From contig MWOS01000195.1 of the NCBI GenBank assembly GCA_002026165.1, positions 18,752-82,751 on the forward strand: a DNA stretch of 64,000 bases, read 5' to 3'. Below the pieces are notes generated by a model. That model saw nothing but the letters and a program-made list of their open reading frames with translations, was not told where the DNA came from and did not search any database. Shown one piece after another: positions 35,473 through 45,708 of this stretch (positions are counted from its first letter, which is position 1; every line of letters begins with the position of its first letter). Origin of the DNA: Prochlorococcus sp. HOT208_60m_813G15. Lineage in GTDB: Bacteria > Cyanobacteriota > Cyanobacteriia > PCC-6307 > Cyanobiaceae. Position numbers and translations under genes: made by a program.

Positions 35473-35775
35473 ATGGCGAAAAAGTCCATGATTGCCAGAG
35501 AGGTAAAACGTAAAAAGCTTGTGAAGAAATATGCTGCAAAAAGGAAATCATTATTAGATGAATTTAATTCTGCAAAAGATCCAATGGAAAGGTTAGAAAT
35601 ACATAGAAAGATTCAAGCATTGCCAAGAAACTCTGCTCCAAATAGGGTTAGAAATAGATGTTGGGCGACTGGTAAGCCAAGAGGAGTTTACAGAGACTTT
35701 GGTCTTTGCCGGAATCAGTTAAGACAAAGAGCTCATAACGGTGAACTTCCTGGAGTAGTCAAATCAAGTTGGTAG
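35473..35775 (+). CDS. rpsN: Ribosomal protein S14
   Basis: The 100-aa basic protein starts [20 protein letters not shown] and has [29 protein letters not shown] at the end, the long, zinc-free S14 type (C- form). Length and motif are normal. It lies alone, 61 bases after rseP, as commonly in cyanobacteria. Confidence 0.98.
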   Translation: MAKKSMIAREVKRKKLVKKYAAKRKSLLDEFNSAKDPMERLEIHRKIQALPRNSAPNRVRNRCWATGKPRGVYRDFGLCRNQLRQRAHNGELPGVVKSSW

Positions 35776-35946
35776 TAAAATCTTTTAATAAGCAATTATA
35801 TTTTCTACTAAAAAAAGGATAATTAATGAAATTTATATTTATTTTTTAGGAAATTTTTAAAAGTTTTATAGCTTATCTAAATAATTCACTCAATATGTAC
35901 CTATAAAATGTAAGAATAAATTATGTATAGATTTATAATTTAAAAA

Positions 35947-38112
35947 GTGGAAGGACAAAATAAGTCGATCACGTTTGACGGACGAGAGATACGACTAACT
36001 ACAGGACTATATGCTCCTCAAGCAAATGGATCAGTAATGATTGAGTGTGGTGACACCTCTTTATTAGTTACAGCAACAAAAACTGCTAAAAAAGAAGCTT
36101 CAGATTTTCTACCTCTAATATGTGACTATGAGGAGAAATTATATGCTGCCGGTAGGATTCCAGGTGGTTTTATGAGAAGGGAAGGCCGCCCTCCAGAAAG
36201 AGCTACTTTAGTTTCCAGATTAATTGATAGGCCAATGAGGCCACTTTTCCCCTCATGGATGAGAGATGAAATACAAATAGTTGCTTCTTGCCTTTCTCTA
36301 GATGAAAGGGTTCCAGCAGATGTTTTAGCTGTAACTGGAGCATCAATAGCCACTTTACTCGGAGAGATACCTTTTTATGGGCCAATGGCTGCTGTTAGAG
36401 TCGGTTTAATAGGAGATGATTTCATCTTAAATCCAAGTTATAGAGAGATAGAAAAAGGAGATTTAGATATTGTGGTTGCAGGATCACCTGACGGTATTGT
36501 CATGATTGAAGCAGGTGCAAACCAATTATCAGAACAAGATACAATCGAAGCTATAGATTTTGGTTATGAAGCTGTTTCTGAACTTATTAAATCTCAAGAA
36601 GATTTACTAAAAGACTTAGGAATTAAACAGGTCAAGCCATCGGAACCTGAAGTAGATAAAACATTGCCCTCATATCTAGAGAAAAATTGTTCAAAACCGA
36701 TTGAATTAGTTTTGAAGAAATTTGATCTATCAAAAGAGGAGAGAGATCTTGAACTTGAAAAGATAAAACTTGAAATCCAAACCAAAATTGAATCTCTAAA
36801 AGATGACAACGAATTAAAAGTCTTACTATCAGAGAATGACAAATTAATTCATTCCGACTTCAAAAAAGTCACTAAAAAATTAATGAGGTCACAAATTATT
36901 AATGAAGGGAAAAGGGTTGATGGGCGCGATTTAGATGAAGTCAGAAAAATATCTGCTTCTGCAGGAATTCTCCCTAAAAGAGTTCATGGATCTGCATTAT
37001 TTCAAAGAGGTCTAACTCAAGTTTTATCAACAACCACTTTAGGTACTCCTAGCGACGCTCAAGAAATGGATGACCTAAATCCAAGTACTGAAAAAACTTA
37101 TTTACACCATTATAATTTCCCCCCATATTCTGTAGGAGAAACTAGACCCATGAGGACTCCCGGCAGAAGAGAAATAGGACATGGAGCATTGGCAGAAAGA
37201 GCTTTAATACCTGTCCTCCCTGGTAAAGAAACCTTCCCTTATGTGTTAAGAGTAGTTAGTGAAGTTTTAAGTTCAAACGGTTCAACTTCAATGGGGTCAG
37301 TATGCGGAAGTACTCTTTCATTATTGGATGCAGGGGTTCCTCTAAAAGCCCCCGTTAGTGGTACTGCCATGGGTTTAATAAAAGAAGGTAAAGAAGTCCG
37401 AATTCTTACAGATATTCAGGGTATTGAGGATTTTCTTGGAGACATGGACTTTAAAGTTGCGGGTACTGAAAAGGGAATTACTGCTTTACAAATGGATATG
37501 AAGATAACTGGTTTATCTGTCTCTATCATTTCTGATGCAATTAAAAAAGCTCGTCCTGCTAGGATACATATTTTGGAAAAGATGCAGGAGGCTATAGATA
37601 AACCACAAGAATCCCTTTCTCCTCATGCTCCTCGACTTTTAAGCTTTAGAATTGATCCTGAACTTATTGGAACAGTAATCGGGCCGGGTGGAAGAACTAT
37701 TAAAGGAATTACTGAAAGAACTAATACAAAAATTGATATCGAAGATGGCGGGATTGTTACCATTGCTTCCCATGATGGGGCTGCCGCAGAAGAAGCTCAA
37801 AAGATAATAGAAGGTTTAACACGAAAGGTTCATGAGGGTGAAATCTTCTCTGGAGTCGTAACAAGAATAATACCCATAGGTGCTTTCGTTGAAATATTAC
37901 CGGGCAAAGAAGGAATGGTTCACATTTCTCAATTATCTGAAGCAAGAGTCGAGAGGGTGGAAGATGTAGTAAGACAAGGAGATGAAGTAACCGTTAGGGT
38001 TAGAGAGATTGATAGTAGAGGAAGAATTAATCTTACTTTGAGAGGTGTTGGACAAAATAGTGGGATGTCTTACCCCCAACCAACACCAACTCCAGTTGCT
38101 CCTCTCAATTAA
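35947..38112 (+). CDS. pnp: Polyribonucleotide nucleotidyltransferase
   Basis: The 721-aa protein has two RNase PH-like cores (residues about 10-210 and 310-540, with [27 protein letters not shown] and [25 protein letters not shown]), a KH domain ([20 protein letters not shown]) and a C-terminal S1 domain ([23 protein letters not shown]). It is the phosphorolytic 3'-5' exonuclease PNPase. Start is a GTG at 35947. A 170-base leader precedes it, long enough for the autoregulation seen in other bacteria, but no RNase III hairpin is obvious. Confidence 0.98.
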   Translation: MEGQNKSITFDGREIRLTTGLYAPQANGSVMIECGDTSLLVTATKTAKKEASDFLPLICDYEEKLYAAGRIPGGFMRREGRPPERATLVSRLIDRPMRPLFPSWMRDEIQIVASCLSLDERVPADVLAVTGASIATLLGEIPFYGPMAAVRVGLIGDDFILNPSYREIEKGDLDIVVAGSPDGIVMIEAGANQLSEQDTIEAIDFGYEAVSELIKSQEDLLKDLGIKQVKPSEPEVDKTLPSYLEKNCSKPIELVLKKFDLSKEERDLELEKIKLEIQTKIESLKDDNELKVLLSENDKLIHSDFKKVTKKLMRSQIINEGKRVDGRDLDEVRKISASAGILPKRVHGSALFQRGLTQVLSTTTLGTPSDAQEMDDLNPSTEKTYLHHYNFPPYSVGETRPMRTPGRREIGHGALAERALIPVLPGKETFPYVLRVVSEVLSSNGSTSMGSVCGSTLSLLDAGVPLKAPVSGTAMGLIKEGKEVRILTDIQGIEDFLGDMDFKVAGTEKGITALQMDMKITGLSVSIISDAIKKARPARIHILEKMQEAIDKPQESLSPHAPRLLSFRIDPELIGTVIGPGGRTIKGITERTNTKIDIEDGGIVTIASHDGAAAEEAQKIIEGLTRKVHEGEIFSGVVTRIIPIGAFVEILPGKEGMVHISQLSEARVERVEDVVRQGDEVTVRVREIDSRGRINLTLRGVGQNSGMSYPQPTPTPVAPLN

Positions 38113-38117
38113 AAAAA

Positions 38118-39020
38118 CTAAAGAGGATAGATTCCATACTTCTCAATAATTTTCTTTATTTCTAGACAAATACTACTGTGTGTTTTCCTATTTTTTGTTG
38201 CAATAATAATACCACCTTGCTCGAAACTATTTTTCCCGTAACAAAGCTCTTGATTATCTAAATTTGTAATTGCTCCTCCAGATGCTTTCAAAATAGCTTC
38301 TGGAGCGGCAAAATCCCAATCTTTTGGCGAGCTTTTACCTGGCAAACTAAGGCATATGTAAATATCACTATCTCCTTTAACTATAGACGCTATTTTGCAG
38401 CCAATGCTTCCCATTATTTCGACTTTACTAAAGTTAATTTTCTTAATTAAATTTCGCAAAATTTCATTTCCATGATTTTTACTCGTTACTAAAGTCATTT
38501 CTTGAAGATTCTTATTATGAAAGAGAAATGGATTATATTTTGATCCATCTTTTTTTTCACACCATGTTTTTTCTCCATCTGATATCCATAATTGATTTTT
38601 ATCTGGAATCAAAACGAATCCAATATAAGGTTTTTGTTTAAAGTTCAAAGCTAAATGCATGGCATAGTTGCCTGTCCCTTGAATAAAATCCTTTGTTCCA
38701 TCAAGAGGATCAAGAACCCATATCCAATCATTTTTACTATTAAAAATTTTTGAAGAAGTTTTTTCATTTTCTTCACTCAAAATATCCCAGTTTATATTTT
38801 TATATTTTTCATTTATATTCTTAATAATCATTTCATTAACTTTTATATCAGCCAAAGTAACAGGATCTTTTTCATTATGATTTTTGAGTATATTTATTTT
38901 ACTATCATTACTTTCTAATAATTTAGAATAATAAAGTAAAATATCTGCTGCTTGCCAGCTCAAAATTCTTATATCATCAATAAGATTATCAATATCTACT
39001 CCAGAAGGTAATTTAATCAT
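38118..39020 (-). CDS. cysQ: CysQ-like 3'(2'),5'-bisphosphate nucleotidase / inositol monophosphatase family
   Basis: The 300-aa protein has the metal-binding motifs of the family: EENEK near residue 83, WVLDPLDGTKDFIQGTGNYA near residue 105 and DWDFAAPEAILKASGGAI near residue 240. CysQ removes the 3'-phosphate of PAP formed in sulfate assimilation. The exact substrate among PAP and inositol phosphates cannot be told from motifs alone, but the length and order favour CysQ. It is divergent from rsmI with only three bases between the starts. Confidence 0.85.
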   Translation of the reverse strand: MIKLPSGVDIDNLIDDIRILSWQAADILLYYSKLLESNDSKINILKNHNEKDPVTLADIKVNEMIIKNINEKYKNINWDILSEENEKTSSKIFNSKNDWIWVLDPLDGTKDFIQGTGNYAMHLALNFKQKPYIGFVLIPDKNQLWISDGEKTWCEKKDGSKYNPFLFHNKNLQEMTLVTSKNHGNEILRNLIKKINFSKVEIMGSIGCKIASIVKGDSDIYICLSLPGKSSPKDWDFAAPEAILKASGGAITNLDNQELCYGKNSFEQGGIIIATKNRKTHSSICLEIKKIIEKYGIYPL

Positions 39021-39023
39021 TAA

Positions 39024-39884
39024 ATGAATAATAATTACTTATTATCCCATAGAAAAGAAGAACCAGAAAATGGTATTTTATATATAGTTGGTACGCCAAT
39101 TGGCAATTTAAAAGATATATCAGAAAGAGCTTTAAATATTCTAAAAAACGTTTCTTTTATTGCTTGCGAGGACACAAGACAAACAAAAAAAATAATGAGT
39201 AAGTTTAATATCTCAAATAGACTTATAAGTTTTAATAAAAATAATTCTTTAATTAAAATTCCAAAAATAGTTAAAGATCTAAAAGAAGGAAAATCAATAG
39301 CACTTGTAAGTGATGCTGGTATGCCGGGGATATGCGATCCAGGAGAAGATATAGCTAGGAGTTTAAGAAACGAAGGAATAGATATAATTTGTATTCCTGG
39401 AGCATGTGCTGCGATCACAGCACTCGTTTCAAGTGGCCTACCCTCCTCGGGTTTTACTTTTGAAGGATTTCTTCCTAAAAAGCAAATTGATAGAGAAAAA
39501 GTTCTTTTAGAAATAAGTAAAAACCAAAAAACAACCATTATATATGAATCACCTAAGAGACTCAAAAAATTATTGAAGCAATTATTTGATTTTTGTGGAG
39601 GTGAACGAGAGATTATCGTGGCCAGAGAATTAACCAAGAAATTTGAAGAAAAAGTTGGGAATAATATTAATGAAGTTATGGAATTCTTCCGCGATAAAGA
39701 TATTATTGGTGAAATAACAATAGTTGTTAAAGGTATTAAAAAAGGAGATTTAAATATTGATAGATTGACTATTAAAAAAGATCTCAATGATTTAATAAAA
39801 GCAGGATTAAGTTTATCAGCAGCATCAAAATACTTAGCAAAAAAAAATGGCTTAAAAAAAAGCGAAATTTATAACATGATTTAA
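39024..39884 (+). CDS. rsmI: 16S rRNA (cytidine-1402-2'-O)-methyltransferase
   Basis: The 286-aa protein has the tetrapyrrole-methylase-like RsmI pattern: ILYIVGTPIGNLKDISERAL, ACEDTRQTKKIMSKF, ALVSDAGMPGICDPGE and FEGFLPKK. It methylates C1402 in the decoding centre of 16S rRNA. Length is normal. Its start codon is three bases from the divergent cysQ start, so the promoters must overlap the coding regions. Confidence 0.96.
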   Translation: MNNNYLLSHRKEEPENGILYIVGTPIGNLKDISERALNILKNVSFIACEDTRQTKKIMSKFNISNRLISFNKNNSLIKIPKIVKDLKEGKSIALVSDAGMPGICDPGEDIARSLRNEGIDIICIPGACAAITALVSSGLPSSGFTFEGFLPKKQIDREKVLLEISKNQKTTIIYESPKRLKKLLKQLFDFCGGEREIIVARELTKKFEEKVGNNINEVMEFFRDKDIIGEITIVVKGIKKGDLNIDRLTIKKDLNDLIKAGLSLSAASKYLAKKNGLKKSEIYNMI

Positions 39885-39909
39885 AATTAATAATGACAGA
39901 TAAAAATTT

Positions 39910-40128
39910 ATGAGTTTCTTAATTAAAAAATTATTCTTCACTTCAATTTTTAATTCATGTTTATTTCTGCTCTTATTAATAGGGATTCAAAATAGCTCTA
40001 CCAAAAGCAAAGTGAACTTCTTAGTCGAAGAAACTATAGCGCTCCCTGTAAGTTTTATAGTTGGATCTAGTTTTATAATAGGTTCTTTTTTCGGGAGCTT
40101 TATATCTTTCAAAAAGAATAATGAATAA
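39910..40128 (+). CDS. LapA-like (DUF1049) small membrane protein
   Basis: The 72-aa protein has two transmembrane helices (FNSCLFLLLLIGIQNSS and LPVSFIVGSSFIIGSFFGSFIS) separated by about 18 residues, the architecture of the LapA/DUF1049 family. Such proteins are linked to lipopolysaccharide assembly in proteobacteria; in cyanobacteria the role is unknown. It lies 25 bases downstream of rsmI. Confidence 0.65.
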   Translation: MSFLIKKLFFTSIFNSCLFLLLLIGIQNSSTKSKVNFLVEETIALPVSFIVGSSFIIGSFFGSFISFKKNNE

Positions 40129-40136
40129 AAGATTAG

Positions 40137-40844
40137 TCAAAGAGCTATTAGATTTTCAGGGCAAACTATTCTTGAAATTCCTCTCGAGATAAGAATAGGT
40201 GCAGCAATTCTAAATACATCTGTATTTGGGACTTTAAGTACCTTTTGCTCTTTTTTACAAGATCTTTTAGCAAGATTTAGGTCAAAAAATAACTCTAAAG
40301 TTTTTCTATTCAAATCATCATGAGGCAAGAATTCCCATTCGGGGAAATCTTTTAATAATTTTATCTCTAACTCTATTTTCTTATCCACAACCATATAAAC
40401 AACTTTAGGAAAATCTACTTCTGATATAGGAACTGAAGATAATTCTCTTCTAGATAAGTTATCCATCTCATAATCTATTGGAGCAATTTCAAGAAAAGAA
40501 TCAATTGGAGCAAAATTTGAAGAAGTAATATTTTCATTTAAAATTTTGGGTTTATTAAAATCCTTCTTAAGATTTTCATTGTCAAAATCTATATTTTTTA
40601 AATTATTAGCCTTATTTTTTTTTATTTTAGTTTTTACTCTGGAGGATTTACCTTTATTGAACAACTCCTTAAACTTTAATTCTCCAATAATTTTCTTCAG
40701 ATTTCTAATTATTGTAGAGTTAGTACAAGTATATTTTTGAGACAAAACATCAATATCAATACCAGATCTAAAACCTTTCACTATTTCTTCTATTTGTTTT
40801 TCAGTAAGTCTTTTAGTCAAGATCAGAGGTGAATCACTCCCCAA
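40137..40844 (-). CDS. Helix-turn-helix-like protein of unknown function (235 aa)
   Basis: The N-terminus (LTEKQIEEIVKGFRSGIDID then VLSQKYTCTNSTIIRNLKKI) looks like a homeodomain-like HTH of the resolvase/transposase-repressor kind, followed by a lysine-rich linker to about residue 100 and a C-terminal domain (FPEWEFLPHDDLNRKTLELF). Proteins with this layout are found beside the same tRNA-Arg in picocyanobacteria as far as I recall, but I assign no name. A regulatory role is inferred from the HTH pattern only. Confidence 0.6.
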   Translation of the reverse strand: MGSDSPLILTKRLTEKQIEEIVKGFRSGIDIDVLSQKYTCTNSTIIRNLKKIIGELKFKELFNKGKSSRVKTKIKKNKANNLKNIDFDNENLKKDFNKPKILNENITSSNFAPIDSFLEIAPIDYEMDNLSRRELSSVPISEVDFPKVVYMVVDKKIELEIKLLKDFPEWEFLPHDDLNRKTLELFFDLNLAKRSCKKEQKVLKVPNTDVFRIAAPILISRGISRIVCPENLIAL

Positions 40845-40959
40845 TTTTATGTGATTTTTTATTGAAAGAGAATAAAAAAATAAAAATTTTGCTAATTATA
40901 TTAATAAAAAGGATTTACTTAGATTGTTTAGGTCTTAGGTTTAGATATAATGAGAAAAT

Positions 40960-41033
<74 letters not shown>

Positions 41034-41048
41034 TTTAAATAAATTGAA

Positions 41049-42353
41049 ATGACCAGCAATATTAATTTAAAAAAATTATCTGAAAGACTCTTTTTTAGTG
41101 GAATATTTTTATTGGCTTCAACTCTTTCTATAGGTGTATTTTTGATATTAGTAGCTTCAATTATTTCTTTATTTTGTAGAAAAGAGAATCCATTTAAAGA
41201 TAACTGGACAATCTTTTTAATCCCTACTTCAATAGTAATGTTGATATCATGCCTATACCAAACTTTTAGCCAAATCAATAAAGAGTTAATTGAATGGAAT
41301 ATTTCTTTAACTTGGATAGGTCTACTAAATTGGATACCGTTTTTTTACCTTTTCATAAGCACAAAAGATTTTTTAAAAACAAATGAGCAACGATTAAAAG
41401 TTTCATTATTATTATTACTAGGAAGCATTCCTGTATTAGTAACAGGATTTGGTCAGTATTACCTGAATTGGCAAGGGCCAATTTCATTTTTAAAAGGATT
41501 GATAATATGGTATATGAAACCGATAGAGCCTCATTTAGGCTTATCTGCACTATTTAGCAATCAAAATTATGCTGGTACATGGATGTCTTTAATATGGCCA
41601 TTATTATTAGGTTTATATTTTGTAAATAAAGATAATATCTATAAGAGCATTATTAATTTACTATTTATATTCCTCTTAACTTTCGCAATAATTTTAACTA
41701 CCTCTAGGAATGCTCTAATTAGCTTTTTATTCTCAATTCCAATTGTATTAGGATTTAAAAGTTTATTAATTATTCTGACTATCTTAATATTTCTAATATT
41801 CTTATTTTATTTTCAGACAATTTTTCTTTTATCAGAAGAATTATTTAGTTTAATTACTAATATTTTCCCACAACAATTTTTTGATAAATTCAAAAAGTTT
41901 AACCTTATTAATATTTTAGAATATAGAAGAATTAATCTATGGAAGGAATCAATAAGCTTAATTTCCACAAAACCATTATTTGGAATTGGTGCTGCTGCAT
42001 TTCCAATTTTGTACCAAATTTATTATCAACCTGAAGATTATACCGAACAGCATACACATAATTTATTCTTAGAAATTTCTGCAGGTTATGGATTTATTGC
42101 ATCCACAATGATATTTTTATTTATTTTTACAATAATTTTTTGTGCATGGCGAAAAATAAGTGGTGGCAAATTTTCCTCAAAAGAATTAATAATCAATAAA
42201 AGTTGGCTTGCATCATCAGTGGTCGTTTTAATTTCACAAATGAATGATATTACATACTATGACGCAAGAATTAGTGTAATGTTTTGGATATTTTTATCAG
42301 GATTAAGAAATATAATTATCTCAAAAGGTATAGAGAAAAAATTAGATAATTAA
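41049..42353 (+). CDS. O-antigen polymerase/ligase-like membrane protein (Wzy/WaaL family)
   Basis: The 434-aa protein has about eleven transmembrane segments and the Wzy_C pattern: FSNQNYAGTWMSLIWPLLLG near residue 172, ILTTSRNALISFLFSIP near residue 218, then a large periplasmic loop with ISTKPLFGIGAAAFPI and TEQHTHNLFLEISAGYG (the R/H residues needed for polymerase or ligase activity). It would polymerise or attach the surface glycan. It begins 15 bases after tRNA-Arg and opens the island. Confidence 0.83.
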   Translation: MTSNINLKKLSERLFFSGIFLLASTLSIGVFLILVASIISLFCRKENPFKDNWTIFLIPTSIVMLISCLYQTFSQINKELIEWNISLTWIGLLNWIPFFYLFISTKDFLKTNEQRLKVSLLLLLGSIPVLVTGFGQYYLNWQGPISFLKGLIIWYMKPIEPHLGLSALFSNQNYAGTWMSLIWPLLLGLYFVNKDNIYKSIINLLFIFLLTFAIILTTSRNALISFLFSIPIVLGFKSLLIILTILIFLIFLFYFQTIFLLSEELFSLITNIFPQQFFDKFKKFNLINILEYRRINLWKESISLISTKPLFGIGAAAFPILYQIYYQPEDYTEQHTHNLFLEISAGYGFIASTMIFLFIFTIIFCAWRKISGGKFSSKELIINKSWLASSVVVLISQMNDITYYDARISVMFWIFLSGLRNIIISKGIEKKLDN

Positions 42354-43150
42354 TTCTTAATTTGGAAAATCAAATCTTTGGAATAACATCTATTGTTAAG
42401 AACTCCTGTATTATTAATATTATCTGCCAACTTAAGCGAATATTTTTTTTTAAAAATATCCATTATTTTAATTTCATTTAAAGTAGATGATGGATACCAA
42501 ATTTCTCTATCTTTATATTTCCTTAAATGCTTACCATTACCATTTGATGATAACTTAGATCTCTGTGCATAGAAAAGAGTATTTTTTGAAAAATTATTTC
42601 TTGTTAAAATTACGTATGGAACTTTCTTAGATACTACTTTTAGTAATGGATCATAAGGATTTTTCAAGTAATTAATTGCACAAGAAGTAAAAAAAATATC
42701 TACATTATTATTTTCTAATACATTATTTAAATCAGAAGAAAAATTAATTTTTTTTGAAAAATCCCATCTCTTAGATTCCTCAACTTGAGCGGGAGTTTCT
42801 ATTACCCAAGAATTATCATATATTTCATTACCAAAGATTGACTCAAGAAAAAGAATATTCTCTCCACATGCGCCCCCAAAATCGAGAAATGATGGAATAG
42901 TTTTTTTACTTGATTTAGTAAAAAACTTTATAGATTGTAAAAGTATCTTTATAGATGGAGGTAAAAAGAATTCATTATTATCTTTAAGAAGATTATCCAT
43001 TTTTTCAAAACGATATTTACATAAGATTTCAGATTGATAACAATCTATATTTTTATTTTCACAATATTTTTCAGCATCATAAAAGTTTTTCATTTCTAAA
43101 GTATTTAAATTATTAAATCGTCTTTTAACTTTTTTGATTATTTCTAACAT
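42350..43150 (-). CDS. Methyltransferase of the TIGR04325 type
   Basis: The 266-aa protein has SFLDFGGACGENILFLESIFG as the SAM-binding motif I (near residue 105), then SWVIETPAQVEESKRW and DIFFTSCAINYLKNPYDPL, a pattern shared by methyltransferases found in polysaccharide clusters of aquatic bacteria. N-terminal cysteines (CENKNIDCYQSEILCKYR) are unusual. The acceptor, probably a sugar, is unknown. It overlaps the end of the O-antigen gene by four bases on the opposite strand. Confidence 0.7.
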   Translation of the reverse strand: MLEIIKKVKRRFNNLNTLEMKNFYDAEKYCENKNIDCYQSEILCKYRFEKMDNLLKDNNEFFLPPSIKILLQSIKFFTKSSKKTIPSFLDFGGACGENILFLESIFGNEIYDNSWVIETPAQVEESKRWDFSKKINFSSDLNNVLENNNVDIFFTSCAINYLKNPYDPLLKVVSKKVPYVILTRNNFSKNTLFYAQRSKLSSNGNGKHLRKYKDREIWYPSSTLNEIKIMDIFKKKYSLKLADNINNTGVLNNRCYSKDLIFQIKN

Positions 43151-43274
43151 CTTGAGGAAAACTTAATAAATACAAATATATAATAATTTTGATAAAACTT
43201 CTAATATCAGTAAATTCTTTTTGATTAAAACTATAAAGAATATTTGAAAATCAATAAATCAAATCTAAAGCCCC

Positions 43275-44387
43275 TTAAAATTTAACAAGGACTTTTTTTA
43301 CAATATTTACTACGTCATAAGCAATTTCTTTAGGCATAGAGTTGAAAATTGGTAATGATATATTATGTTGGCAAAACATCTCAGTCTTAGGTAAATCATT
43401 ATTTCTATAACCCAAATCTTTATAAGCTTTCATTAGGTGAATTGGATTTTTATAGCTTACATTTGTTCCTAAACCATAACTCATTAAAATATTTTGAAAT
43501 CTATCCCTATCTCCTGAAAAATAAAAAGGAACTAAATAATATGAACAATTTGAGTTTATAGGCATTGGTATCGGACTGAAAATTTCTTCACTTAGATTTT
43601 TATAATAAATTTCAGCAATATTTTTTCTTTCCTCAATATTTTTTTCAAGTTTTTTTAATTTAAAGTTAAGAATGGCAGCCTGGATTTCATCCATTCTAGA
43701 ATTGTAACCATTGACTTCAGCTATATAATCTTTTTCAATTCCATAGAATCTTAGCTTTTTAAGTAATTCATATTTTTCTAAGTTATTAGTGCAAATAATG
43801 CCAGCATCTCCATAAGCTCCTAATGGTTTTGTCGGATAAAAGGAAAAAGCAGAAAAATCTCCCATAGAGCCTATTTTTTTTCCTTTAATACTGGCACCAT
43901 GTGCTTGACTACAGTCTTCAATAATTGTTATGGAATATTTATCTGATATTTTCTTAATTTCTTCTATATCACAAGGATAGCCATAGAGGTGAACTGCAAT
44001 AATCGCCTTAGTCTTAGAACTTATAACTTCTTTTATCTTTGTTGTATCAATAAGGGCATTTTCATTAACATCAACAAATACAGGTTTAGCTCCTGACTGT
44101 CTTATTGCGGAAACTGTAGGGATAGCTGTGTTGGCAACTGTTATAACTTCATCATCTTTTTTAATTCCAATTGACTTTAAAATCAAGAAAAGTGCATTAG
44201 TCGCATTATCACATCCAATAGCAAAATCTGTACCGATATATTTTGAGAAATTATTCTCAAAAGTTTCTAGTTCCTTTCCAAGAATTAATCTCCCCGAATC
44301 GAATACCTTATTTATAAGTTCAATATAAGTTTTTCTATTCTCTTTCAATTCATATTGATAGGTCCAAGATGGTATAGATTCGCCCAT
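43275..44387 (-). CDS. DegT/DnrJ/EryC1-family sugar aminotransferase (FdtB/QdtB-like)
   Basis: The 370-aa PLP enzyme has the conserved cofactor region NTAIPTVSAIRQSGAKPVFVDV, IIEDCSQAHGA and the Schiff-base lysine in AFSFYPTKPLGAYGDAG near residue 185. It resembles the 3-aminotransferases that act on dTDP-3-keto-6-deoxyhexoses. With RfbA, RfbB and the FdtA-type isomerase of this island it would make dTDP-3-amino-3,6-dideoxyhexose. It is divergent from rfbB; specificity for C3 over C4 is inferred from the isomerase. Confidence 0.88.
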   Translation of the reverse strand: MGESIPSWTYQYELKENRKTYIELINKVFDSGRLILGKELETFENNFSKYIGTDFAIGCDNATNALFLILKSIGIKKDDEVITVANTAIPTVSAIRQSGAKPVFVDVNENALIDTTKIKEVISSKTKAIIAVHLYGYPCDIEEIKKISDKYSITIIEDCSQAHGASIKGKKIGSMGDFSAFSFYPTKPLGAYGDAGIICTNNLEKYELLKKLRFYGIEKDYIAEVNGYNSRMDEIQAAILNFKLKKLEKNIEERKNIAEIYYKNLSEEIFSPIPMPINSNCSYYLVPFYFSGDRDRFQNILMSYGLGTNVSYKNPIHLMKAYKDLGYRNNDLPKTEMFCQHNISLPIFNSMPKEIAYDVVNIVKKVLVKF

Positions 44388-44647
44388 TTAAATCAAGTTA
44401 TTCTATAACTTGTACTATCTTAATACAATTCAAATTTATAATTAGGAAAATTTGAATAAATCTGGAATAGTGAAACTGTATAATCAAGGATAATTAGTTC
44501 CTAAAATTGAAGCTTAAACAGAATTTAAATAAGAAATCGAGACTATATGGAAATTAATTAATAATTAAATAATTATTATTCTGAATAACTACAAGACCGA
44601 ATTCCATAATTAATGATAAATTAATATTTAAGAGCAGAGTAATAAAA

Positions 44648-45661
44648 TTGAAATTTCTAATAACAGGTGGACTAGGATTTATTGGTTCTGCATTAATAAG
44701 AAAAATCATTAAAGAAACTGATCATCAAGTTTTAAATCTTGATAAACAAACTTATGCATCAAATATATTTAATTTAAAATCAATCGAACTTGATAAAAGA
44801 TATACCTTTGTAAAGGGTGATATTTGTGATGAAATTCTTATTGAAAAATTATTATTTGATTTTCAACCAGATTATTTAATGCATCTAGCTGCAGAATCAC
44901 ATGTCGATAATTCCATAAACAATCCATCAGAATTTATCAGAACAAATATTTTTGGGACATTTTCACTTTTAAAAAATAGCCACCAATACTGGGAATCACT
45001 TCCTTTAGAAAAAAAAGAAATTTTCAAATTTCATCATATTTCTACAGATGAAGTTTATGGAAGCCAAATATCAGATAAACTCTTCAACGAAAATTCAAGA
45101 TATGATCCAAGCTCTCCTTATGCGGCATCTAAGGCAAGTTCTGATCATTTAGTACGGTCATGGTTTAAAACATATAATATGCCGATATTAATTTCTAATT
45201 GTTCTAATAATTATGGTCCATATCAGTTTCCAGAAAAATTAATTCCACTTACAATACTAAATGCTATTCAAGGAAAAAAAATACCCATATATGGTAACGG
45301 ACTACAAGTTAGAGATTGGCTCCATGTTGAAGATCATTCCACAGCACTTTTAGATATAATTTCAAAAGGGAAAATTGGAGAAACATACAATGTTGGTGGT
45401 AATAATCAAATTAAAAATATTGATGTTGTAAAAAAAATATGTACAGTATTAGATCAGCTAGGAATAGATAAACCGGCAGGATCTAAATCTTTTAGAGATT
45501 TAATAACTTTCGTTAAAGATAGACCAGGCCATGATTTAATGTATGGAATTGACGCACAAAAAATCTATAAAGATTTAAATTGGAGTCCAAAAATAAGATT
45601 TGAAGAAGGGATAAAAGATACTATAATTTGGTATCTCAAAAACAAAAAACACTATCTTTAA
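44648..45661 (+). CDS. rfbB: dTDP-glucose 4,6-dehydratase
   Basis: The 337-aa SDR protein (TTG start, MKFLITGGLGFIGSALIRKI) has the Rossmann motif GGLGFIG, HISTDEVYGS with the catalytic Asp-Glu, and YAASKASSDHLV with the Tyr and Lys. GPYQFPEKLIPLTILNAIQGK is also characteristic. It makes dTDP-4-keto-6-deoxyglucose. The nucleotidyltransferase rfbA follows 47 bases later. Confidence 0.95.
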   Translation: MKFLITGGLGFIGSALIRKIIKETDHQVLNLDKQTYASNIFNLKSIELDKRYTFVKGDICDEILIEKLLFDFQPDYLMHLAAESHVDNSINNPSEFIRTNIFGTFSLLKNSHQYWESLPLEKKEIFKFHHISTDEVYGSQISDKLFNENSRYDPSSPYAASKASSDHLVRSWFKTYNMPILISNCSNNYGPYQFPEKLIPLTILNAIQGKKIPIYGNGLQVRDWLHVEDHSTALLDIISKGKIGETYNVGGNNQIKNIDVVKKICTVLDQLGIDKPAGSKSFRDLITFVKDRPGHDLMYGIDAQKIYKDLNWSPKIRFEEGIKDTIIWYLKNKKHYL

Positions 45662-45708
45662 AAGGTTGATTTTATGAGAATAAATTCATATTTAGAGATG
45701 TAACTATT

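Noticed and set aside
36126..36385. Two antisense frames inside pnp
   Set aside because: pnp is intact with strong motifs across this region; the antisense frames have no start signals or known features.
39035..39787. A 250-codon frame antisense to rsmI
   Set aside because: It lies fully inside rsmI, which has clear family motifs, and its composition (Ser/Ile/Leu rich) is that of a mirror frame.
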